Part shown: positions 9,123-18,284 of the stretch, piece after piece
Layout of the letters: each line of letters starts with the position of its first letter
Position numbering within the stretch: the stretch's first letter is position 1
Assembly (NCBI GenBank): GCA_905221605.1
Contig: CAJNDS010001226.1
Span: 1 to 27,994, forward strand
Direction of reading: 5' to 3'
Length of the DNA stretch: 27,994 nt
Source: Symbiodinium natans
Taxonomy: Eukaryota > Sar > Dinophyceae > Suessiales > Symbiodiniaceae
Notes under the pieces: model-generated
What the model was told of the DNA's origin: nothing
Databases searched by the model: none
The model's input: the letters and a program-made list of their open reading frames with translations, nothing else
Translations under genes and position numbers: made by a program

Positions 9123-9357
9123 GTGCCCAACACCATCGATTTCTGTATTAAAAATAGCATTTTTCATTGCGGGCCCGAGCAAATCCTGGAGGTCACCTTC
9201 TTCTAGGGGGCCTTTTGAAGCCTTTTGGTGGCTCTTGGGGCCTCGTGGGTGCTTTCTAGTACTCTTGTGGCCCTTTTGGGGTAAAACGTTTATGATTTTT
9301 ATTAAGATATCCACTACAGCAGAGAATACAAAAGCAACGAGAGAACAAGGAGCGTTC
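9123..9357 (+). repeat. Core element (plus orientation) and linker between the 146-bp repeats
   Basis: CATCGATTTCTGTATTAAAA, GCATTTTTCATTGCGGGCCC and AAATCCTGGAGG are followed by CTTTTGAAGCCTTTTGGTGG. It is a diverged member of the core family in the long units and also matches the two minus-strand members in the central segment. An AT-richer stretch with AACGAGAGAACAAGG follows. Confidence 0.75.
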
Positions 9358-9503
9358 TTGTACACAGCGGCGCCACGGAGCGCAGTGACAACGAGCGATG
9401 GCGCCGCGGCCCCGAGCGCAGAATCGGTTGCCCCTGCCGGGCCTACTCGCGCGTAAAAACACAACGTATAAGGAGACTGTTGCCCTCTGCTTTGCTTTTC
9501 GTT
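9358..9503 (+). repeat. 146-bp dispersed repeat, copy 2
   Basis: About 381 bp downstream of copy 1, with scattered substitutions (GCGCCACGGAGCG against GCGCTGCGGAGCG). Confidence 0.85.
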
Positions 9504-9573
9504 TTGATTTATATTAAAACAATCCACAACTACAGCAGAAAATACAAAGCAACGAGAGAACTATCCCACAAAA

Positions 9574-9688
9574 AAACCCTAAACCCTAATAGAGTAAGGT
9601 TTGGGTGGTCTTGGGGTGGGGTTTTAGCTTTCGCGCGACGCGCCGCACACGACCCCTTGGGTCGAGGCGCGTCGCTTCAGTGGGCAAA
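9574..9688 (+). repeat. Pre-telomere hairpin module, copy 2
   Basis: AAACCCTAAACCCTAATAGA, GTTTGGGTGG and GGGGTGGGG lead into a two-storey hairpin: perfect outer stem GCGACGCGCC (9635-9644)/GGCGCGTCGC (9666-9675) and inner CGACCC (9650-9655)/GGGTCG (9659-9664) with a 3-nt loop. Thirteen bases then precede the CCCTAAA array. Confidence 0.72.
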
Positions 9689-9853
9689 CCCTAAACCCTA
9701 AACCCTAAACCCTAAACCCTAAACCCTAAACCCTAAACCCTAAACCCTAAACCCTAAACCCTAAACCCTAAACCCTAAACCCTAAACCCTAAACCCTAAA
9801 CCCTAAAACCCTAAACCCTAAACCCTAAAACCTTAAACCCTAAACCCTAAACT
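9689..9853 (+). repeat. CCCTAAA telomere-like array, about 23 copies
   Basis: Mostly perfect, with single-base slips (CCCTAAAA, CCTTAAA) near its right end. Confidence 0.95.
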
Positions 9854-10085
9854 AAGTGAGGGGTCGCTTCCGTCGAGCGACAGACCCCGAACGCTCGGCC
9901 GAGGGCCTTACAGCCCGAGCGCCCAAGCGAAAAGAGAAACGGAAAGGTGAGGGTTAAGCCTCACCGTCTGTCCTGGACAGGCCAACGGACATCGGCCTTT
10001 TTTACGACAACGTCAGTACTCGGCTAAGGGATGGCCGGCACCCAGACCACCTTTAGCGTAGCTAAAGTATAACCCCAAACCCCAG
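9854..10085 (+). repeat. Hairpin-cluster spacer of a different sequence
   Basis: Right after the array: GGGGTC/GACCCC enclosing GTCGCT/AGCGAC (9860-9888); CGCTCGG/CCGAGCG (9892-9921); GGTGAGG/CCTCACC (9946-9965); CTGTC/GACAG near 9968-9980; CTTTAGC/GCTAAAG with loop GTA (10051-10067). It is unrelated in sequence to the spacer at 4082 but also a row of stems immediately downstream of a CCCTAAA array. Confidence 0.7.
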
Positions 10086-10257
10086 CCTTTGCTTCTGGAG
10101 GTGGTTCAGGGTTTTGGGTTCAGGGTTTGTCGGGCCCCCCCCGGGTGCCCCCTGGTCCCTGGTAGCTGGATTCCTGGACCAGGAGGCTGGCGAGGGGTCC
10201 AGGCAAGCTGGTTGCTCAGTTTCGTGATTTTGGGGGCTTTTCACGGATTTCCAGGCC
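10086..10257. other. Linker, no gene
   Basis: Has a few GGTTCAGGGTTTTGGGTTCA telomere-like remnants and a short C-rich run. No coding signal. Confidence 0.4.
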
Positions 10258-10740
10258 CCGCCCCCAGGCCAAGGGCCCCGGGCCAAGGGCCCCCGGGCCA
10301 AGGGCCCCCAGGGCCAAGGGCCCCCCCGGGCCAGGGGCCCCCCCCGGGCCAAGGGCCCCCCCCGCCGAGCCAAGGGACCAGGGCCCCAGGCGCCAAGGGC
10401 CAAGGGCCCCGGCCCCCCGGGCCAAGGGCCCTCCGGGCCAGGCCCCCCGGGCCAAGGGCCTGGGCCAAGGGGGGCCCCCCAAGCGCTTCCGGGCAGGCCC
10501 CCGACCAAGCCGAGGGCCCCGGGGCCAAGGCCCCCGGGCCTCGGGGCCAAGGCCCCCCCAACCAAGCCGCCAAGGGTGCCCGGCCAAGCGCCTCCTGGGC
10601 CAAGGGCTTTCAGGGCCAACAGGTCCCTGCAGGCAAGGTCCCCCAGGCCAAGGGCCTCAAGGGTCAGCCAAGGGCCTTGCAACTGCCCAGGCCAAGGGCC
10701 CCCCCAAGGCAAGGGAGCCAAGGACCCCTGAGTCAAGGAC
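10258..10740 (+). repeat. GGGCCAAGGGCCCCC-rich low-complexity tract
   Basis: Irregular tandem copies of CCAAGGGCCCC / GGGCCAAGGGCC. All long frames on both strands through it are proline-, glycine- or alanine-rich artefacts of composition. Frequent GGGCCC palindromes and C-runs make it a likely G-quadruplex and replication-slippage site. It decays gradually to the right. Confidence 0.85.
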
Positions 10741-10840
10741 CCCCAACAATACGCCTTGGCCGGACCAAGGGCCTAACACCCTGCCAAGCGCCCCCCCAAC
10801 CAGGGCTCGGCTCAGGGCCTAGGAAGCCCCCAAGAGGCGC
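10741..10840. other. Decaying edge of the GC-rich tract
   Basis: Proline-codon-like CCCCCAA remnants; no gene. Confidence 0.4.
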
Positions 10841-10986
10841 CAAGAGCCACCAAAAGCTTCAAAAGCTTCAAAAGGCCCACTAAAAGAAGGGGGACCACAA
10901 GATTTGTCCGTGCCCACAATGAGAATATTGAAAACATTGTTTTTAGGCACCTCTGCCCGCATTTTAGTATTGAAATCGATGGCTCC
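10841..10986 (-). repeat. Core element, inverted copy with insertion
   Basis: Read on the minus strand: CATCGATTTCAATACTAAAA, then about 30 bp not found in other copies, then ATTGTGGGCACGG, CCCCCTTCTTTTAGTGGGCC and TTTTGAAGC. This matches the element at 9123 in inverse orientation. Confidence 0.7.
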
Positions 10987-10999
10987 CCCTAAATCAGCA

Positions 11000-11300
11000 A
11001 GGACCTCTACGGGCCCACGTGCCGAAGGCCCGAAAAGGACCGAAACTACCCCGAACCCCAGCCTAAACCCTGACACCGCAAAACCCTACGACGGCCTTCA
11101 AGCAAATAAGGGCCTCTACGGGCCCTAACGTGCCGAAGGCCCGAAAAGGGCCGAGGCTACCCCGAACCCCAGCCTAAACCCTAACACCGCAAAACCCTAC
11201 GAAGGCCTTCAAGCAAATAAGGGCCTCTACGGGCCCTAACTTGCCGAAGGCCCGAAAAGGGCCGAGGCTACCCCGAACCCGAGCTTAAACCCTAGCGATT
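11000..11300 (+). repeat. ~110-bp tandem repeat, nearly 3 copies
   Basis: CCTCTACGGGCCC recurs at 11004, 11113 and 11224. The unit includes GCCGAAGGCCCGAAAAGGGC, CCCCGAACCCCAGCCTAAAC and CTTCAAGCAAATAAGGGC. Each unit carries telomere-like CCTAAACCCTAACA. Partial copies recur at about 11355 and 11583-11670. Confidence 0.85.
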
Positions 11301-11394
11301 GAAAGACTCATTGGCGAAAAACTCATTAATAGGTTCCCTGACCTTTAAATGAATAAAGCCTCTACGGCCCCTGACACGCCGAAGGTCCGAACAA

Positions 11395-11530
11395 GGCCCC
11401 GAGAGACCCCAAGAGCCACCAAAATACTTCAAAAGGCTTCAAAAGGCCCCCTAAAAGAAGGGGACCCCAGGATGCCCGTACCCGCAATAAAAAATGCGAT
11501 CTTTTGGTAGTGAAATCGATGCTTAATTGA
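11395..11530 (-). repeat. Core element, inverted copy 2
   Basis: Minus strand: GCATCGATTTCACTACCAAA, GATCGCATTTTTTATTGCGG, GCATCCTGGGGTCCC, then CTTTTAGGGGGCCTTTTGAA and GGTGGCTCTTGGGG. It is the best link between the short core in the long units and the longer element at 9123. Confidence 0.75.
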
Positions 11531-11582
11531 GGCCCTTAAAGAAGGGGAATCCAAAAGCAGACACAAAGGGTTTCCCTGACCT

Positions 11583-11670
11583 TCAAATAAATAAGGGCCT
11601 CTACGGGCCCTGACACGCCGAAGGCCCGAAAAGGGCCGAGGCTACCCCCAACCCCAGCTTAAACCCTAAC
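11583..11670 (+). repeat. Partial copy of the ~110-bp repeat
   Basis: GGGCCTCTACGGGCCCTGAC through CCCCAGCTTAAACCCTAACA, as in the tandem copies at 11000. Confidence 0.75.
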
Positions 11671-11725
11671 AGCGCAACTTTAAAAACATCAAAGCAAGCA
11701 TCAGAGCACAAGAAAGTAAATTCCA

Positions 11726-11838
11726 TAAACCCTAAACCCTAATAGAGTATAGTTTGGGTGGCCGGGGTGGGTTGACGGGCAACGCGAGCGCGCGGCCCGG
11801 GGTGTTTCACACCCGAGCGCGCGCCCTCCCCTGACACA
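11726..11838 (+). repeat. Pre-telomere hairpin module, copy 3 (different stem sequence)
   Basis: Starts AAACCCTAAACCCTAATAGA and GTTTGGGTGG like copy 2, but the hairpin is a different sequence: outer GCGCGCG (11788-11794)/CGCGCGC (11818-11824), inner GGGTGT (11800-11805)/ACACCC (11809-11814) with loop TTC. Fourteen bases later the CCCTAAA array starts. Structure is kept while sequence changes. Confidence 0.7.
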
Positions 11839-11929
11839 CCCTAAACCCTAAACCCTAAACCCTAAACCCTAAACCCTAAACCCTAAACCCTAAACCCTAA
11901 ACCCTAAACCCTAAACCCTAAACCCTAAA
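11839..11929 (+). repeat. CCCTAAA telomere-like array, about 13 copies
   Basis: Perfect 7-bp units. Confidence 0.95.
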
Positions 11930-12187
11930 CTGCGAGCAAGGCCCCTGATTAGCTGCCGGCAAGGCAGCGGGCCGCAGCGAGCCCGCCGATCCTCTAGCGA
12001 CGGCAGCCGACAACTGAGTAGCGACAGTCTAGCAGTTGGAGGCAGATGCTCTCTTTAGTGCCAGAAGAGTTAGCTTCTGGCACTGTAACGCACTCCTCAC
12101 AGCTTTGAAAGAGGGAACAGGGCGTACAGCCCTAAAGCATATTTTATTACCCTAAAGCCTAGACCCCCTTCCTTCCAATTTAAAAAT
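11930..12187 (+). repeat. Hairpin-cluster spacer, copy 2
   Basis: About 99% identical to 4082-4339. The few changes (GAGCC/GATCC, CTTCAG/CTTTAG, CACCG/CACTG) leave the 10-bp GTGCCAGAAG stem able to pair, since the last change falls at its outer edge. Confidence 0.75.
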
Positions 12188-12503
12188 TAGGATTTAGGAT
12201 TTAGGATTTAGGGTTTAGGATTTAGGATTTAGGATTTAGGATTTAGGATTTAGGATTTAGGATTTAGGATTTAGGATTTAGGATTTAGGATTTAGGATTT
12301 TAGGATTTAGGATTTAGGATTTAGGATTTAGGATTTAGGATTTAGGATTTAGATTTAGGATTTAGGATTTAGGATTTAGGATTTAGGATTTAGGATTTAG
12401 GATTTAGGATTTTAGGATTTAGGATTTAGGATTTAGGATTTAGGATTTAGGATTTAGGATTTAGGATTTAGGATTTAGGATTTAGGATTTAGGATTTAGG
12501 GTT
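12188..12503 (+). repeat. TTTAGGA variant array, about 45 copies
   Basis: Same AGGATTT unit as at 4340 but longer, with occasional one-base slips (TTTTAGGA, TTTAGATTTAGG). Confidence 0.93.
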
Positions 12504-12518
12504 CAGGGGCCTCTCTGG

Positions 12519-13086
12519 GGAGGCCCGGCTTCGTAATTTAGTATTCGGGCGAGGCCCGGCTTCGTAATTTAGTATTCCGGGGAGGCCCGGCTTCGTAATT
12601 TAGTATTCGGGCGAGGCCCGGCTTCGTAATTTAGTATTCCGGGGAGGCCCGGCTTCGTAATTTAGTATTGCGGGGAGGCCCGGCTTCGTAATTTAGTATT
12701 CTGTGGGAGGCCCGGCTTCGTAATTTAGTATTCCGGGGAGGCCCGGCTTCGTAATTTAGTATTCCGGGGAGGCCCGGCTTCGTAATTTAGTATTCCGGGG
12801 AGGCCCGGCTTCGTAATTTAGTATTCCGGGGAGGCCCGGCTTCGTAATTTAGTATTCCGGGGAGGCCCGGCTTCGTAATTTAGTATTCCGGGGAGGCCCG
12901 GCTTCGTAATTTAGTATTCCGGGGAGGCCCGGCTTCGTAATTTAGTATTCCGGGGAGGCCCGGCTTCGTAATTTAGTATTCCGGGGAGGCCCGGCTTCGT
13001 AATTTAGTATTCCGGGGAGGCCCGGCTTCGTAATTTAGTATTCCGGGGAGGCCCGGCTTCGTAATTTAGTATTCCGGGGAGGCCCG
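12519..13086 (+). repeat. 31-bp tandem array, round 1 of block 2 (about 18 units)
   Basis: Same unit as block 1. Early copies share the CGGGCGAGG variant with the start of the block 1 array, supporting common descent. Confidence 0.93.
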
Positions 13087-13664
13087 GGGACTTGCTTCCT
13101 CTTGGCTGGGAGGGGCCGTTTTGGTCAAAAATCCAGAAAGCGAGAGCCCACCCGGGACCGTCGATTTCAGTACTAAAAAATCACATTTTAAATAGGGACC
13201 CGGGCCGATCCTGGGGTACCCCTCATTTGGGGTGTTTTTGGAGGCAAACTTTCCCTCTCAAGGGGGGGTCGGAGTTTGAGGCAAGGGGGGGTCTCCGAAG
13301 ACTATTTTGCCTTTAAAATTGAAAAATACCACCCCCCCTTGACCAAAACTAGGCTGTGAAAAGGTCGCGGGGGCGGCCCTTCTGAGGCTTAAAAACACTG
13401 AAAAACATTGAAAAACCTTAAAAAACATTGAAAAACGCTGAAAAACCTTGAAAAACCTTGAAAAACTTGCAATCCTGAGGTGAAAGCTCCGTTTTGGTCA
13501 AAAAACCCAGAAAACGAGAGCCCACCCAGAGGCGTCGATTTCAGTACTAAAAAATCGCATTTTTAACTGGGACCCGGGCCGATCCTGGGGTCCCCCTCAT
13601 TTGGGGTGTTTTTGGAGGCAAACTTTCCCTCTCAAGGGGGGGGTCGGAGTTTGAGGCAAGGGGG
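13087..13664 (+). repeat. Long unit, round 1 of block 2
   Basis: Full-length version with AAAGCGAGAG where block 1 has AAACGAGAG, shared by the next two units. Second half resembles the GGCGTCGATTTC subtype. A-tract run at 13389-13478. Confidence 0.87.
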
Positions 13665-14072
13665 GGCTTCGTAATTTAGTATTCCGGCCCGGCTTCGTAA
13701 TTTAGTATTCCGGGGAGGCCCGGCTTCGTAATTTAGTATTCCGGGGAGGCCCGGCTTCGTAATTTAGTATTCCGGGGAGGCCCGGCTTCGTAATTTAGTA
13801 TTCCGGGGAGGCCCGGCTTCGTAATTTAGTATTCCGGGGAGGCCCGGCTTCGTAATTTAGTATTCCGGGGAAGCCCGGCTTCGTAATTTAGTATTCCGGG
13901 GAGGCCCGGCTTCGTAATTTAGTATTCCGGGGAGGCCCGGCTTCGTAATTTAGTATTCCGGGGAGGCCCGGCTTGGCCCGGCTTCGGAATTTTGTTCTCC
14001 GGGGAGGCCCGGCTTCGTAATTTAGTATTCCGGGGAGGCCCGGCTTCGTAATTTAGTATTCCGGGGAGGCCC
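13665..14072 (+). repeat. 31-bp tandem array, round 2 of block 2 (about 13 units)
   Basis: Includes one scrambled copy near 13974-14000 (GGCTTGGCCCGGCTTCGGAA). Confidence 0.92.
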
Positions 14073-14610
14073 GGGGACTTGCTTCCTCTTGGCTGGGAGG
14101 GGCCGTTTTGGTCAAAAATCCAGAAAGCGAGAGCCCACCCGGGACCGTCGATTTCAGTACTAAAAAATCACATTTTAAATAGGGACCCGGGCCGATCCTG
14201 GGGTACCCCTCATTTGGGGTGTTTTTGGAGGCAAACTTTCCCTCTCAAGGGGGGGTCGGAGTTTGAGGCAAGGGGGGGTCTCCGAAGACTATTTTGCCTT
14301 TAAAATTGAAAAATACCACCCCCCCTTGACCAAAACTAGGCTGTGAAAAGGTCGCGGGGGCGGCCCTTCTGAGGCTTAAAAACACTGAAAAACATTGAAA
14401 AACCTTAAAAAACATTGAAAAACGCTGAAAAACCTTGAAAAACCTTGAAAAACTTGCAATCCTGAGGTGAAAGCTCCGTTTTGGTCAAAAAACCCAGAAA
14501 ACGAGAGCCCACCCAGAACCGTCGATTTCAGTACTAAAAAATCGCACTTTTAATAGGGACCCGGGCCGATCCTGGGGTCCCCCTCATTTGGGGTGTTTTT
14601 AGGGGCAAAC
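14073..14610 (+). repeat. Long unit, round 2 of block 2
   Basis: Ends early at AGGGGCAAACTC, where the 31-bp array cuts in. A-tract run at about 14378-14456. Confidence 0.87.
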
Positions 14611-14978
14611 TCGGCTTCGTAATTTAGTATTCCGTGGAGGCCCGGCTTCGTAATTTAGTATTCCGGGGAGGCCCGGCTTCGTAATTTAGTATTCCGGGGA
14701 GGCCCGGCTTCGAAGTTTAATGCCGGGGAGGCCGGCTTCGTAATTTAGTATTTCGGGAGGCCCGGCTTCGTAATTTAGTATTCCGGGGAGGCCCGGCTTC
14801 GTAATTTAGTATTTCGGGAGGCCCGGCTTCGTAATTTAGTATTCCGGGAGGCCCGGCTTCGTAATTAGTATTCCGGGGAGGCCCGGCTTCGTAATTTAGT
14901 ATTCCGGGGAGGCCCGGCTTCGTAATTTAGTATTCCGGGGAGGCCCGGCTTCGTAATTTAGTATTCCGGGAAGGCCCG
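14611..14978 (+). repeat. 31-bp tandem array, round 3 of block 2 (about 12 units)
   Basis: The most degenerate array: single-base losses (TTTCGGGAGG, GTAATTAGTA) and a scrambled unit near 14712. Confidence 0.9.
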
Positions 14979-15544
14979 GGGACTTGCTTCCTCTTGGCTG
15001 GGAGGGGCCGTTTTGGTCAAAAATCCAGAAAGCGAGAGCCCACCCGGGACCGTCGATTTCAGTACTAAAAAATCACATTTTAAATAGGGACCCGGGCCGA
15101 TCCTGGAGTACCCCTCATTTGGGGTGTTTTTGGAGGCAAACTTTCCCTCTCAAGGGGGGGTCGGAGTTTGAGGCAAGGGGGGGTCTCCGAAGACTATTTT
15201 GCCTTTAAAATTGAAAAATACCACCCCCCCTTGACCAAAACTAGGCTGTGAAAAGGTCGCGGGGGCGGCCCTTCTGAGGCTTAAAAACACTGAAAAACAT
15301 TGAAAAACCTTAAAAAACATTGAAAAACCTTGAAAAACCTTGAAAAACTTGCAATCCTGAGGTGAAAGCTCCGTTTTGGTCAAAAAACCCAGAAAACGAG
15401 AGCCCACCCAGAACCGTCGATTTCAGTACTAAAAACTCGCACTTTTAATAGGGACCCGGGCCGATCCTGGGGTCCCCCTCATTTGGGGTGTTTTTAGGGG
15501 CAAACTTTCCCTTTGAAGGGGGGTCGGAGTTTGAGGCAAGGGGG
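14979..15544 (+). repeat. Long unit, round 3 of block 2
   Basis: The A-tract run (15284-15350) is one 10-bp step shorter than in sister units. Second core has AAAAACTCGCAC, as in block 1 round 2. Confidence 0.87.
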
Positions 15545-15756
15545 GGCTTCGTAATTTAGTATTCCGGCCCGGCTTCGTAATTTAGTATTCCGGGGAGGCC
15601 CGGCTTCGTAATTTAGTATTCCGGGGAGGCTCGGCTTCGTAATTTAGTATTCCGGGGAGGCCCGGCTTCGTAATTTAGTATTCCGGGGAGGCCCGGCTTC
15701 GTAATTTAGTATTCGGGGAGGCCTGGCTTCGTAATTTAGTATTCCGGGGAGGCCCG
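15545..15756 (+). repeat. 31-bp tandem array, round 4 of block 2 (about 7 units)
   Basis: Same unit, including one GGCTCGG and one GGCCTGG variant. Confidence 0.92.
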
Positions 15757-16352
15757 GGGACTTGCTTCCTCTTGGCTGGGAAGGGCTGTTTTGGTCAAAA
15801 ATCCAGAAAACGAGAGCCCACCCGGGACCGTCGATTCCAGTACTAAAAAATCACATTTTAAATAGGGACCCGGGCCGATCCTGGGGTCCCCCTCATTTGG
15901 GGTGTTTTTGGAGGCAAACTTTCCCTCTCAAAGGGGGTCGGAGTTTGAGGCAAGGGGGGGTCTCCGAAGACTATTTTGCCTTTAAAATTGAAAAATACGA
16001 CCCCCCCTTGACCAAAACTAGGCTGTGAAAAGGTCGCGGGGGCGGCCCTTCATCATAATTGAGGGTTACAAACCCTGAAACACCCTGAAAAACATTGAAA
16101 AACCATAAAAAAACTGAAAAACGCTGAAAAACCTTGAAAAACCTTGAAAAACTTGAAATCCTGAAACCGGTGAGGGCTCGGTTTTGGTCAAAATCCAGAA
16201 AACGAGAGGCCACCCAGAGGCGTCGATTTCAGTACTAAAAAATCGCATTTTTAACTGGGACCCGGGCCGATCCTGGGGGTCCCCCTCATTTGGGGTGTTT
16301 TTGGAAGCAAACTTTCCCTCTCAAGGGGGGGTCGGAGTTTGAGGCAAGGGGG
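15757..16352 (+). repeat. Long unit, round 4 of block 2
   Basis: CATCATAATTGAGGG subtype, corresponding to round 3 of block 1. A-tract run at 16078-16159. Confidence 0.87.
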
Positions 16353-16495
16353 GGCTTCGTAATTTAGTATTCCGGCCCGGCTTCGTAATTTAGTATTCCG
16401 GGGAGGCCCGGCTTCGCAATTAAGTATTCCGGGGAGGCCCGGCTTCGTAATTTAGTATTCGGGGAGGCCCGGCTTCGTAATTTAGTATTCCGGTG
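16353..16495 (+). repeat. 31-bp tandem array, round 5 of block 2 (4-5 units)
   Basis: Corresponds to the last array of block 1 and shares the TTCGCAATT variant and the truncated join to TTTTGGTCAAAA. Confidence 0.92.
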
Positions 16496-17140
16496 AGTTT
16501 TGGTCAAAAATCCAGAAAACGAAAGCCCACCCGGGACCGTCGATTTCAGTACTAAAAAATCACATTTTAAATAGGGACCCGGGCCGATCCTGGGGTCCCC
16601 CTCATTTGGGGTGTTTTTGGAGGCAAACTTTCCCTCTCAAAGGGGGTCGGAGTTTGAGGCAAGGGGGGGTCTCCGAAGACTATTTTGCCTTTAAAATTGA
16701 AAAATACCACCCCCCCTTGACCAAAACTAGGCTGTGAAAAGGTCGCAGGGGCGGCCCTTCATCATAATTGAGGGTTACAAACCCTGAAACACCCTGAAAA
16801 ACATTGAAAAACCATAAAAAAACTGAAAAACGCTGAAAAACCTTGAAAAACCTTGAAAAACTTGAAATCCTGAAACCGGTGAGGGCTCGGTTTTGGTCAA
16901 AATCCAGAAAACGAGAGGCCACCCAGAGGCGTCGATTTCAGTACTAAAAAATCGCATTTTTAACTGGGACCCGGGCCGATCCTGGGGTCCCCCTCATTTG
17001 GGGTGTTTTTGGAGGCAAACTTTCCCTCTCAAGGGGGGGTCGGAGTTTGAGGCAAGGGGGGTCTCAGAAGACTATTTTGCCTTTAAAATTGAAAAATACG
17101 ACCCCCCCTTGACCAAAACTAGGCTGTGAAAAGGTCGCGG
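16496..17140 (+). repeat. Long unit, round 5 of block 2
   Basis: Counterpart of 7516-8146, but its second core is complete (ATCGCATTTTTAACTGGGAC), so the short deletion in block 1 arose after duplication. A-tract run at 16788-16868. Confidence 0.87.
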
Positions 17141-17340
17141 AGCCTTTAGGGTTTCAGGTTCAAGGCCTTTAGGGTTTAGGATTCAGGGCCTAGGGTTTAG
17201 GATTCAAGGCCTTTAGGGTTTAGGATTCAGGGCTTTTAGGGTTTAGGATTCAGGGCCTTTAGGCTTTAGGAGTTAGGATTCAGGCCTTTAGGGTTTAGGA
17301 TTTAGGATTCAGGGCCTTTAGGGTTTAGGATTCAGGGCCT
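17141..17340 (+). repeat. TTTAGGATTCAGGGCC-type array, block 2
   Basis: Matches the right part of 8147-8638, starting at the equivalent of about 8440. The left part with the embedded core is missing. Confidence 0.85.
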
Positions 17341-17437
17341 TGCGCCGTCACGCGCGTCACGCGCGTCACGGGCGTCACGCGCGTCACGGGCGTCACGCGC
17401 GTCACGGGCGTCACGCACGTCACGGGCGTCACGCGCG
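17341..17437 (+). repeat. 9-bp minisatellite, block 2
   Basis: Same GTCACG[CG]GC units and order as at 8639. Confidence 0.9.
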
Positions 17438-17447
17438 CTGGGGCTTC

Positions 17448-17575
17448 CATGGGGCTTGCCAGGGGCCTTGCCAGGGGCCTTGCCAGGGGCCTTGCCAGGG
17501 GCCTTGCCAGGGGCCTTGCCAGGGGCCTTGCCAGGGGCCTTGCCAGGGGCCTTGCCAGGGGCCTTGCCAGGGGCC
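17448..17575 (+). repeat. 12-bp minisatellite, 10 copies, block 2
   Basis: GGGGCCTTGCCA units, two more than in block 1; the GGGGCCTTCCAG edge unit of block 1 is absent. Confidence 0.92.
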
Positions 17576-17690
17576 TCGTAGGGGCCTTCTAGGGATCTCA
17601 AAGGGCTTCCAGGGGCTCCCAAGCTGGCCAGGGGCGCAGTGGCTTTCCAGGGTGATCTTCCCAGGCCCTCCAGGGGCCTCCCAGAGGCCT
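17576..17690 (+). other. GC-rich linker, no gene, block 2
   Basis: Near-identical to about 8869-8976. Confidence 0.5.
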
Positions 17691-17836
17691 TTGTACACAG
17701 CGGCGCTGCGGAGCGCAGTGTCAACGAGCGATGGCGCCGCGGCCCCGAGCGCGGAATCGGTGCTCCCTGCCGGGCCTACTCGCGCGTAAAAACACAACGT
17801 ATAAGCAGACTGTTGCCCCCTGCTTTACTTTTCGTT
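17691..17836 (+). repeat. 146-bp dispersed repeat, copy 3
   Basis: Essentially identical to 8977-9122. Confidence 0.85.
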
Positions 17837-18071
17837 GTGCCCAACACCATCGATTTCTGTATTAAAAATAGCATTTTTCATTGCGGGCCCGAGCAAATCC
17901 TGGAGGTCACCTTCTTCTAGGGGGCCTTTTGAAGCCTTTTGGTGGCTCTTGGGGCCTCGTGGGTGCTTTCTAGTACTCTTGTGGCCCTTTTGGGGTAAAA
18001 CGTTTATGATTTTTATTAAGATATCCATTACAGCAGAGAATACAAAAGCAACGAGAGAACAAGGAGCGTTC
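17837..18071 (+). repeat. Core element and linker, block 2
   Basis: Counterpart of 9123-9357, with very few differences. Confidence 0.75.
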
Positions 18072-18217
18072 TTGTACACAGCGGCGCCACGGAGCGCAGT
18101 GACAACGAGCGATGGCGCCGCGGCCCCGAGCGCGGAATCGGTTGCCCCTGCCGGGCCTACTCGCGCGTAAAAACACAACGTATAAGCAGACTATTGCCCT
18201 CTGCTTTACTTTTCGTT
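18072..18217 (+). repeat. 146-bp dispersed repeat, copy 4
   Basis: Counterpart of 9358-9503. Confidence 0.85.
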
Positions 18218-18284
18218 TTGATTTATATTAAAATACCAACTAGAGCAGAGAATACAAAGCAACAAGAGAACTATCCCAAAAAAT

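Noticed and set aside
10062-10883. Proline/glycine-rich frames on both strands
   Set aside because: Translation of GGGCCAAGGGCCC low-complexity DNA; open on both strands for that reason alone.
5155-16028. A 74-codon frame found in six long units at the same position
   Set aside because: It starts at TTG, lies wholly within a repeated unit and breaks by frameshift in the 15762 copy; its conservation is explained by recent duplication of the DNA.
6991-16957. Phenylalanine-rich minus-strand frames of 60-85 codons
   Set aside because: They are read-through of the phased A-tract run in the long units.
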